Shown piece by piece: positions 22,721 through 34,700 of a DNA stretch of 64,000 bases (position 1 is its first letter; each line of letters begins with the position of its first letter). The stretch spans positions 59,112,754 to 59,176,753 of the forward strand of contig NC_087065.1 in the NCBI RefSeq assembly GCF_963678635.1, read 5' to 3'. This DNA comes from Symsagittifera roscoffensis. Lineage: Eukaryota > Xenacoelomorpha > Acoela > Convolutidae. Position numbers and translations under genes: made by a program. The notes beneath the pieces were generated by a model. That model was not told where the DNA came from. It saw nothing but the letters and a program-made list of their open reading frames with translations, and ran no database searches.

Positions 22721-25700
22721 GTAGATAAGAATGAAATTAGTATTCGTGAAATTAACCGGCTCTTCTATCGTCCTCACCCCACCTGAATTGTTTACATTCT
22801 TAACCGGCTCTTTTCCAGTCCCCCTTTCAAATTCAATTTGAAAAGCTTATTGGCTCTTTTCCAGTTTCCCACCCCCCTTGTTAAATTACAAAACAGAGAT
22901 GTTCAAAAATTGTTCACGCGGCAATTTGCATGTTAGAAATGTTCTAGAAATGTGTTCACCTGTTCACACTGACACGTTTTACTGCAGTTTCTAACATGAA
23001 AAGTCATTTTAAATAGACTTCTATATAATGACTTTCAGAAAAAATCAAAGGGGGGAACTGGAAAAGAGCCAGCTTATTTAACAGTGTCATATATGAAATT
23101 TGGCGTGGAAATTTGGCGTGGTGAAGAAATCGGCAACTGTGACCAGATTTGTTCTTCATACTTTACAGCGTAACAACACGCATTTAGCCGTAATAACACG
23201 TAAAACAAACATAAAACTCGGTATTTTGAAGGGGGAACTGGAAAGAGCCTCCTAACTTTTGTTCACGTGGTCCAATTGTCATGAAGATAGACATGCGGGT
23301 TAATTGCCGAGTTACAATGCATTTTTCTTCGGATCTTTTACCAGCAGAAACTGACTATCCTTAAACAGCTTTTGATAGGTCCACTGATTAGCATAAACGA
23401 AATGATGCGAGTTTTGATATTTCTACAGGTACGATGAACTAAAAAACAGAGTAGAACTACCAATTCTATCAAATAAACGGTTTTTGATACATACGTACGC
23501 TAAGATTTCTAGATATTGAAGAAAACAAGAAAATCAAAGAGCTTATACTTTTTGTACTGACCAAACAAAAATTACTGACGCTCTTTTTTATGTTTTTTGT
23601 TTTTTAGTTTTCTTTGTTCGTTCCGACAAAATTTAAAGGGTAGCAAGACAACTTACCCTATTCCAGTTTACCCTATTCCATTTTACCCCATGCCATTCTA
23701 CCCTATGTACCAATTAACCCTATGCCAATCTACCTTACGCCCATTCATACTACGCCTAAATGAAGACGGAATGATAGCAGCAAAATAGTGATCGCCGCCA
23801 TCGCGCCAACGTGTTGCGAGCTTGCCTACAGAGGGAAGGACTCTATAGGAAAAATAGAGCCGGTTATCGCCGCGAAGTGGCGCGTGCGTAGCGCGCCCAC
23901 CGGCGACCTTAAGCCGAGATAGTCAGCTCAGTTTTCTCTCACCAATTGAACTATTTATAGAACATAGGGTAAATTGGCATAGGGTAATTTGGCATAGGGA
24001 AGATTGGATTAGAGAGTAGATTAGTATAGGGTAGAATGACTTACGGTCAATTGGAATCGGTTAGATTGTCTTTGAACCGTTGAAAGATTTGTTAAAGAGG
24101 TGTTAAAGATTTGTTAAAGACTTGTTAAAGACTAAATTGTGCGCCTATCCAGTGCGCAGTTTGACCTCTGAATGACATATTAATTTGCCTCAAAGACAAC
24201 TCAGATGGTTTCAAGTGTCAGTGGCGTCATAATAGACCCCTTTATTCATTCTGATACAAGGAAGTTTTTTTGACTTTATATGAGGCCACTGATTTTTGTA
24301 TTAGAAGTTCATGCCCACGAAATGCAATTAAGTTAGCCATCTTTGTAGAAAGAAAAAGGGCTAAAAATGATTTCAATTACCATTATAGAGAAAAAAAAAT
24401 ATGGCTGCTTTACTAGAACAAAAGGCACCCAGTTTCAAGAGTGGCTCTTTCCATTTTCGCCCCACCTTTCAATTTTACCTTGTTCTTAAATGTCTTTTGT
24501 GTTATTATGACTGAATGCAAGATGTAATGAGGTAAGGTATGAAACACAACTGAGTTCGCAATAGTTAAGTTGTTCACCATGAAAACTTCATTACATTATG
24601 ACAACGTTACTCTTGTTTTTCAAAGCTGAAAATCAAATATGGGGGAAAGTGAAAAAGAGCATCAAGATTTAATATTTGATTATATTATGATTTTAGTACC
24701 AGTCTTAATAAAGTTACGAAAAAATCTATTATAATCATTCAATAAACGAGTATAATCTCTTGTATTCAAATAAAACTATACCGAATTTTAGTTACATTTT
24801 CCACGATTATAATTTCCAGTTGATTAGGCAGCCTTATCTCCGCTCGAGAAATAATTGGGATCAATTGAGCAATCTCCCCCCCCCCCCAATCTCTCGTGGG
24901 GGGAAGATAGATCAATAGGTACTTGAGACTTGTTTATAACCACTTGAAAATAGTTTGAATGACATGAAATCATAAAACATATTTTCCAACGACTGTGGAA
25001 AGCCAAAATTTACAATATAAAAGCTCGAAAGTTTCATTCAGATTGAAAAAAAGAACCAATAAAACAGGCATAAAAAGCGACTTTTTTTCTTTCTTAAAAT
25101 GACAAAAAGCTTTCATACAATATTAAGGTGCTGCGGAGAACCGTTTTTTTGCTATTCAGATACAAAACTAGAGCACCAAACGTGGTAAATTGCTTTCCTC
25201 GATGAGGCTATCTCCCTAAAACAAAAAGTTGCGAAAACAAAATTTTTTTTCATAATTTTCGATTTTTTTTTTCAAAATTTTTTTTGATACTCATATAAAA
25301 TAAACTTCAGTCGGTTAATTGATTGCGTGCTTTCGTTTGCTGACGTCTTTTTCTAGAGTTTTTCGTTTTTGCTGGGGGGAGATAGCTCAATAGGTCATTA
25401 CGGGGGGGGGGGGGGGGGGAGATTGCTCAATTGATCCAATAATTGTTGTGGGTCGACCCAAATTTCTGGTCAAGGTGCTTACTTAATGTTTTGACTTTCA
25501 AAATTGAGCGCATGTCAGTGACCATCTGAAAAAAAAATCGAGACATGGGTTTGAGTTGATCACAACTTCAAAACATTCCCCCAGGACGGTCGAGCACGGC
25601 AACAGTATATCTCCAGCGTGGTCGTCGAGCACGGTCGAAACATTCCTCGAGCACTGTCGAAACATACATCGAGCGCGCTCGAAACATACATCGAGCACGG

Positions 25701-28700
25701 TCGAAACATACCTCAAGCACGGTCGAAACATACCTCAAGCATGGTCGAAACATACCTCGAGCACGGTCGAAACATACCTCAAGCATGGTCGAAACATACC
25801 TCGAGCACGGTCGAAACATGCCTCGAGCGCGGTGGAAACATACCTCAAGCATGGTCGAAACATACCTCGAGCACGGTCGAAACATACCTCAAGCACGGTC
25901 GAAACATACCTCAAGCACGGTCGAAACATACCTCAAGCACGGTCGAAACATACCTCAAGCATGGTCGAAACATACCTCGAGCACGGTCGAAACATACCTC
26001 AAGCATGGTCGAAACATACCTCGAGCACGGTCGAAACATGCCTCGAGCGCGGTGGAAACATACCTCGAGCACGGTCGAAACATACCTCAAGCACGGTCGA
26101 AACATACCTCAAGCACGGTCGAAACATACCTCAAGCACGGTCGAAACATACCTCAAGCATGGTCGAAACATACCTCGAGCACGGTCGAAACATGCCTCGA
26201 GCGCGGTGGAAAAATATGCCTCGAGCGCGGTCCGAGATATACAGTATTTTAACTATTTTAAATATTATATACATTTCGATCAACTGGTCCAAGGGTTCAC
26301 ATTTTCGGTCGTACTTGATAATGTTGATTTGAAGTACATTTGTTGGGCTCTTTTCCTTTCCGATAAGTAGGTTAGAAATGGCTGAGAAGGTAAATTTTAC
26401 GGTTTTTCTTTTCCTAGACAAGAAGATGGGGAGTCAGCGGGAGCGTGACCTTGAGATCCCGAGGTACGTGCGCTACCGGAAGAAACACATTGACGACCTG
26501 GACCTGACTCAGGTGGCATGGGTGCCGGAGATAGAGGGAGAGACAGTCCAGGAGGAGGATCTGAGCCAGAATGCACTTGGGGTCATCTCAGAGGTAGAGA
26601 GAATGTTGTTCATTCCTCCCGAGAGAGATTTCAGGTTCTATTTGTTTATTTGATCTCAAAATGAACTATCCACGTTTTTCATTTAAAATTTCAAAAGTCG
26701 CATGAGTCGCATCAATGGTCCCCAAAAACATGCCCTTAATACGCGCAAGCTGAAAGACCCCCAACAGCGAGAAGCCAAAACCTGTAAGGTCGCAATTAAT
26801 AACCGTGAAAATTTAACTTAGGTTGCGAGAAAGTCACTAAAGTCATAAATTGAATAGTTAGTAAATTCCGAAAAATGTTCTAAAATACGGGTTGATAGCC
26901 ACATAAGTCTCTAAAAACTTGTTTATTTCTGTAAATGGCAATGGCGGGCTGAAGTTCTTGACACATAATTTAATCGAAATATTCGAACGAAGTTTGGCTT
27001 CCGACCCACCGTGAGACGATGAAAAGATGCTTTGGATTGAACCAAGGTCAACCATGGGTCGTCGAACAGCAGTCACGTAGAGTCAAACTTGATCTAATCA
27101 CAGCCTGAACAGTGTCGAATCACGGGTCAAACAGGGTCGCATTAGTAGTCGAATCATGAGTGAGCATAGGGTCGAAAATTTTTAATAGTAACAATACGTT
27201 TTTATTTGAAAGTTTGGCAAAACATTATCTATTCAAATGAATTAATCCGTCAGAATTAATCCGAGGAGCACTCGTTTTCGAAGAGTTGTTCACCGCAAGC
27301 TATAGGTTTTAGTAGATTTCTGTTAAGATTTTGAGACGTAAGTGCTCCAGCGCTAAAAGAGACTTTTTTCAAAAAATTGCCATAAATTGCCAGATATCGT
27401 TACAATGCTTTCTTATCGCAGAAACATTGCATAAAATTGTTTTAATAGAATACAATAATAGATTTTTTTTCTGTAATTCAGGAAAATTTTAAATGACGGT
27501 ACGAAAAATTTAGATATTATAGATCACTCGCAGTCATCTGGCGTGTATTTGTGGTACATTGTTTGCCAAGGTAAAATGCACATAATGCCGGGCTGAGAGA
27601 AAGTTTGAGAAAGTTTGATACTAAGCAGGGGCGGTTTTAGGGGGGTGTGTTGTGGGGGGGGGGGGGGGTGGACGCCTCTTTCCTCAGGGATTCGACCCCC
27701 TGCCGACCTGTTTTTTCAAAAATTTACCTGCGGGGCAGAAAATTTGGCCAAAAAAGCGTCTTTTTTAGTTCTTTAGGAGAGCTCGAAAAATCAATTTTGT
27801 CGACCTAATAAAAAGGTCGTCATAGTTTTCGAAATTTTTTTTTTTGAAAATCCGCCCCCCTCGAAAAAATCCTAGATCCGCTCCTGATACTAAGGCCATC
27901 TCAATTCTTCGGCGATCCGATCTAGTAACTATATACAATCATACTCGGTTCTGAGGCAATGTCGATCTTTTTTGGTATGTTTGCAGTCTATAACATCGGG
28001 GCTTTTTAAAAAAGAGTCATTTTTCCTTAAAATCTTTCCATGGATCTTGCTTCATTTTGTAACCATTGAAAAGTTTTGAGTCATATGGAAACTCGAATTT
28101 GTTTCGCAGAGAGTTCTTCGCCAACACTATGGGTTGGGTGGACCGACACAATGCACTACGTGATGACGTCTTGATTGACACAACTGGATTAGACAGCCAC
28201 GTGGAGATGTTGGCAGCCAATCAGAGGGCGTTTGAGGTGATGATGGAGGGCTTTGAGCAGATGGAGAGCATAATACATGGACATGACCAGCTGATTGCAG
28301 AAAGACTTGAGAACGCACAAATTGTGCAGAATGCACAGGATGCACTCATAAGGGACAGAAAAGGTCACTTTCAAAATTTCTGCATGCAGTTGAAGCACTG
28401 ATTAGCTCTGGCTTCGAACCCCCTCCCCCTCCGCGTTCGGCCAAGAAATTATTTTTACTTAGTTTGATTTTTCAAACCAGTTGTGAGTAATCGTGTTTGT
28501 AATTGGGATTTGAAACCGGCTGCCAAAAGTCATTTTCCATTGCATGTTGCAAAACGATTACAATTACAAAAGATACTTGAAAAACTTAAATTATGCTATA
28601 ATATTAAACGTGCTTTTTCGGTTGATGCAAGATTACTTTCGCATTTTTAAATGTAAGAGTCAGTAGTCAAAGTTTGGCCAATTGGTCAATTTAAATCTTC

Positions 28701-31700
28701 AAATAGGCTAAATTTTTTTAAAGTTTGAGCGAGTTTTTTTTTGTTTTTTTAAGGTTTACCAATTTATTTTTGTTTGTTTCCAGAGGTAGTGGAAAGTCAT
28801 TTCACCAACATCGAACAGATTTTGAACACGATTGACGAAAACAAAGGTAAATATCAAGTGAAATTTTGTCAACAGTCCAGCACCCTTTCCAAAAAAGGCA
28901 ACTCCTGACTTTCGCAACTTACAAAAATGTGGATTTTTGCAATCGATGGGAACACTTTTCTCTCTTCAAATTATGTCATTGTTAACTCTTAGCTACCTAT
29001 CCACCATTCATTTGGAGTATTTTGGAAATGGTTTTCTCACTATACTTTTGAAAGGCAACAATTATCGCTAGTGAATTGAGATAAGGATCTCGTGAGTCAT
29101 TTCAAGGTCTGCGGAGCATTCGTGAGAAGCTGGACACACTTCGAGAGATCCGAGAGGGCGAGGAGAGAGACCACGCGAGCCTCTTGGAGTTCCTCGACAA
29201 CGTCATTCAGACCAAGGTAACATCTAGAATTAATGGTTTTAACTGTTTTTATGCTCAGCTTTGCTTTTCAAGTCGAGATCACCAACTGTCCCCCAGTGAT
29301 ATGTTGCAATAGATGGTAATTTTGAGTATAGTGCGTGTAACAAATTTCAGAACTAATGAATAAAATAGCCAATTTGTCTTCAAAAAATTGTATATGCTGC
29401 TAAGATAGCTTTTGTAAATACAACTATGCCTGATAAAATGTTATCCAACAACTCAAATTTTTAACCTTCGATTAAGAAAATTGGCTTTTGAAATAAATTA
29501 TAATTACTGTTCGAAGTATATAACAAAAAGCGATCCAGCTATTTAACTTGTACCTGCCACCTATTGTAAAAAACCATCTCTCCCCCTTCACCTCAAATAG
29601 CAACTTGAAAAAATTTTGCGGCAATCAGAAGAAAATAGCATCACGCCATTCGAAACGGGCAAGCGAAAGCCTGAACCCCACGCTCAAGTGATTACGCCTA
29701 CACAAAAACAAAATGGACCCCAAAGTAAACATTTTCTAACTGTTGTCTATAAGGTGCGTCAAATGAACAACTGTTTTCTCGATCAATTACAAGCTTCTCT
29801 GATCGAGTTGAAAATGCAGCCTGGAGACATGCACAATGTTTGTAGAGACATGAATAATGATGTGTCTAAGTCGACAAGTGATTCTCTAAATTTTCAAAAA
29901 GCCTGCGCCTGGTAGTGTTTGGGTTAAACTTATTGAGAGATGAAAATACTCGGATAATGAACAACAGCGAGTCAACAATAAAAGTAATTTTACCACTGTT
30001 TATGTGATAGTCAAGTTCCAACACATTTGTATATCGGATCAGGAGGCGGTAGAAATTGAAGTACCATTTTCAAATAAAAACATTTTTTTTTTTGAAAAAA
30101 AAATCTTGATTTTTGGGGAAAATATAACGTTTTGGATAACCATGAGACTTTGCTGGATTTCAATTTTGCGCTCTGGCAGACCACTGAAAAACTTAAATCG
30201 AAAATTGATTTTCGATGGCGCGAGCGATTGTTTTTCACAACTCTTGATAGCGATCCAATCTACTTGCAAAAAGTTCGTTCTTAAGCTCCCAACTAATAAA
30301 AATAGGACAAATTGGACAACAGCTAAATTTAAAAACGAGATTAACAAAAAGAATAAATTGTACAAAAATACTTAAGCAATAAAAGTGTTTGTAATGTTGA
30401 TAAGTTCCATTAACAAAAAAGAAGAAGTTTGTGTCGAAAATCAGAAAAATTTTTCTATTAGAGAAAATTTGAAAGCAAGACCGATACAAGTTGGAAAAAC
30501 TCATGGGTGAAACTTAGAACAGCAAGAACAAGCTAGTTCAAAAGAACAGTATTCCGATTGCAGAAGAGTTCAATTATTTTTCAATGAAATTAGTTCCCAA
30601 ACCTTGGTAGGGAAGGAAATCATATTATTTTTTGAAAATAATTCACCCCAAGAAGCTGATGAATTAATTAGGACCAAGAAGAAAAAACTCAACCTTGATA
30701 GTTACAATCAAAATAACAACCTGATCAAAGAAATTCTCTGGCTATGTTCGAGCTCTTAGTTTTTCTTTTTAATCATTGTGTAGAGTTATCATGTTATCTT
30801 TCAATTTTTAAGATTACTAAAATTCAAGCATTTCATAAAAGTGAACCTTGTCAGAGTGTGGTATTTACACACCTACATATCTTCTAATAATTATGGGGAA
30901 CGTTTTCGAAAAAGGGATTAACAACTGCTCAGGATTTTTTCTGAATAGAAATGATATATCACACAGCTAGTCAGTACGGATTCCGAAATAGAAGCGCAGT
31001 TGATGCTACCTTGGAACTCACTGAACAACTAGTGAAGAACTTAGAAGAAAATTGTAGCTCGTTTGTTTACTTGAAAAGATCTCACAAAAACGTTCGACAC
31101 AGTTGATCACAAAGTCTTAATGGACAAAAGCGTATTATAAAGTAAGCCCAGATTTTGGCAAAAAAAGATGAATTCAAGCAGAGAGAGTCCAATTTTTTTC
31201 CTCGTTTTTTCTTTAAGGCGCTGATTGCGCACAGTTTTTTGAAAAAAGTAATGAAATAGCCGAATTCTTAGCAAAAAAAAACTGTTTTCGCCGAATTTTC
31301 AGCGCTAGATTGCTGAAATTTGACTTTTTCCGACAAGTATTTTCCCGCAAGAAAAAATGATATAAAAATAACGACTTTAATTTCTGGTGACAGTTTTTGA
31401 TTATCTTTCAACTCTAAGGATGATTTTTGAAAAGTAATAGAGCATTTTTCATTGTCAAATTTGGCTCAATTGAAAGCAATCATGCTATTTCAGAAGCCTT
31501 TTCTCTGTTAATTGGTTTTTCTTTTGATGAAAAACGATTATTTTTTTAATAAAAGTTGGTGTTCTAACAATTATAGCATCGAAACAAAAGATGCAGTGAC
31601 TAGTTCTGTTAAAATCATGATGCACTAGAACACGTTTATTGTTCCAGTGTTTTTGAATAAAAAAATGACGGAATATTTGCGCTCTGGAGATGATTTTTTC

Positions 31701-34700
31701 TGAGCTCAAAATTATTCATACATTTCATCCGTCATCAATTTTGTAAGGTTTGTAGATTGCCAGTTTGGTCAGTTTGGGACAACTAGCGCCCGTTATATTT
31801 TACGCTATTAACTTGTTAGTGGAGACTTAATCCGTCTGAGAAATTGTTCCAAACTGGATTGAGGCTTGTTGTTTGGTCTATTTATTACTCTGTTATATGC
31901 AGTTTTTTTTGTATTTTACATTCCGTATGAGGGGATAACTTTCAAAAAACTCAAAAAGAAAATTTATTTCTTTTTTGATGAAAATTTTTCAGCGTCTTAG
32001 TTTTTTTAGCATCCTAGTTTATGGTGACAATCAATTTTTATGCTGCCTAAAAATTATGCTCATAATTGTTTGTGGGATCTCACGATGGCGCAGGCCTCCC
32101 CGTCGCCGGTCTGGCCGACGATTTACATGTTAAACTAATTTGAATTAACTGCTAAATTCTACGTAAAACTCTACATTAAATTATTAAAGTCGTTAAAAGG
32201 AAGGCCAACTCGAAAGTTGTAAAGGTCACGAAAAACGTGATCGATTTTTTAGTTTCGAAAGTGAAATTCAAACATCAGATTTATCAGTGAAAAAAAATGT
32301 GTACATATTGATACAGTTTTCTCAAATTGCGTTTAATTTATGAAAAATTGTCAATCATAATTTTTTCAGGTATATCAAAAAGCTTCAGGACAATTTATTT
32401 TTTCTTCAAAATTCGATAGTTGACTTATTTTTCAGAAGAGTCTATTTCCTTGCGTCCATTTCTCTTTTCCAACTGTCAGTTGGCTATGTTTATTGTTTTT
32501 AGTTCATTTTTTGCCATAAAAACGGACGATTGGGCCGATTATTCCAAAAAATGAGCTTCATATATCTAAGCTTGGGCTTCATTGGAGCTTGTTTTGTCGT
32601 GATAACTCGGGCCCTAATCGACTTAAGTTGATCCTATAATTGTTCCGATTTATGCAAAAAGGGGCTGAATAAGCTAAATTTTCTGATATTTGGTCCCTTT
32701 TATTGAACCCCAATTTGCCATGGAAAGGGGTGATTGAACCATCTTCATAAATATTGGGTTCTTTTGGGTCCATTTATTCCGTGATAACTCGTGGACCAAC
32801 CGAATTAAAAATGTTGCTCATTCGGCCTCTTCTCAATAAAAATTTTGGGAAGATTGGCAGACAATTAAGGGAGCAAACCAACGTGGGAAGCTGGGGAACC
32901 CTGTGTTTCAGCAATTTTATGCGATCATCCATGTAACGTTTTCGAGAATATAGACAATCTTTGCACCTTAAGACATCTGATATACAGAATCTACCGAAAC
33001 CTTTTTTTGTCAATGCGTGCAGGTATATTTTGACCAGGCTCGAGGTTCCGAATTTGTGCTCGACCGAATACCCTGTATCGACTATTCCTTTTTTGGTCCA
33101 GCACTGCCATCTGCTCGGCTTTGAAAGTCGTAACATACAGTGAGCACCTCGACCCGGGACAGTATACACGGAGTAAAGAATCGAAGATGTATAAAATGTG
33201 TTCTGAAGCTTAGTTTTAAACCAAGGCACAGCCAAAGTACAGGCAACTTGAAAACACTCGCTTTTTCAGAAGCATCACCTTTGATTATTGTTTAGATCTT
33301 TTTTAGGTTTTTTTACACCAAATCAAAACAGCAACATTCATTATAAGTACGCGGGTTGACAAAAACTTCTTATCATACATTTTCGATATATGAAAAATTT
33401 TTTACCATACAACTTCATACGATTCCATATGTACAGAAACTTGTATGAAATCTCTATGATAGCATTCTTCCATATATGAAAATTACATGATAAGTATTTT
33501 TCCATAGACAAAAAAGTTGATTTTTTTTGAACTCTGCAAAATTGAACTCTGCAAAATTTTGGTTTGTGTTCGCAACCGAACGCAAGTGACAAACACCTTG
33601 GTTTACTCAAAGCACCAAAAGTTGGATTGGTCTTGCATTTATAATGATTATAAAACGACCTGAGTTGTCTTGGAGCTGCCATAGAAAAAAAACATGCCAT
33701 AGAAAAAAAACAGGAGCTTTCAGCTTTTCTGAAAAAAGTAAAAAAGAGAAAAGGAAACAAATTTATAACATATTTAACTATGGGAATTTTTCCATTTTCA
33801 GGACGAGCAATTTCGCAAAACAGTTGAGCAGCAAAGCGAGTCCATTCTGCTTTGTGAGCGTCGGATGGCTGAACAGTACCAGGTGCTGAAGACAGAACTG
33901 CACGAGAGAAGTGTCTCCATTGAGCAGAAATTGGACCAAGAGCTCACCCAGTTCCACGAAAGTAAGATTTCCTTTATCAGTCTCTAAATATATTTTATCA
34001 TCAGAAAGCCAATAACCAATTCATGTGATTTTGAACAAGTTAAGATATTTTAACATTGTTTTTTTTTCAGCTTTAAAAAAAAACTTTTGAAGCTTATCGT
34101 CAAAACACTCACCCTCACAGAGTATAATATAATAATAAATTGTTTCCAAACGATATCTAGTTACAAAGTTATTTATAAAAATTTATAAATACAAATTAGA
34201 ATCGTTTGGGAGAACACCATTAAGCCAACAAAATGGAGCACAGAGGAATTGACAAAAAATTCAAAAAATTTTCCGTCAAAATTTTAAAATATTTTCACGT
34301 TTTTGCAACTGAAAGCAAAATTATAGCTTTTTGTGCTACTTCCTCAGTGCCCATTTCAAATATTTAGATACTTTTATATTGTGATATTATTTCTTGCGAC
34401 TGGAACGAAGTCAGAACTTTCTGCGCCTCTTCGGCAGTAGCCAGTTCAAATGCCTGTTTTCTGCTTGCAGAGCAGAATGAGGAGTGGAAGCGGACAGCTG
34501 AAAAGATAGACGACAGGAACAGGCAACACATGGAGAACACGCACAATCTCAGAAAAGACCTCATCGACAAAAAGGCAACATACAATTTTATATATAGATT
34601 GGAGATATTTGAAATCTTAAAAAAATCTTTTAAAATTTTTCATCAAAAATGTTGTCCCTCAGAATGAACCTATTTCAGGTAATTCGAAAAAAGTCGGCTA

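Larger units (their letters stand above)
22721..26417 (+). other. DRC1 intron 1, 3.7 kb, repeat-filled
   Basis: Contains at least two complete GGCTCTTTT-family MITEs, extra isolated MITE ends (22750-22830 and 23222-23250), an inverted pair of 15-bp repeat arrays, an inverted-repeat element with G/C homopolymer tracts, and a 22-bp minisatellite. No exon was seen inside. Confidence 0.6.
29217..33801 (+). other. DRC1 intron 5, 4.6 kb
   Basis: Contains a decayed plus-strand LINE (29616-31140), a third diverged copy of the 540-bp repeat (31668-32060) and a small TIR element (33354-33511). The 32.1-33.3 kb part shows nothing recognisable; a minus-strand open frame at 32774-33235 (153 codons) has no motif. 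Confidence 0.6.

Noticed and set aside
25556-26370. Long overlapping open frames (up to 258 codons) on both strands
   Set aside because: They are a by-product of the 22-bp repeat, whose period is not a multiple of three; open in several frames and both strands, with no non-repeat coding part.
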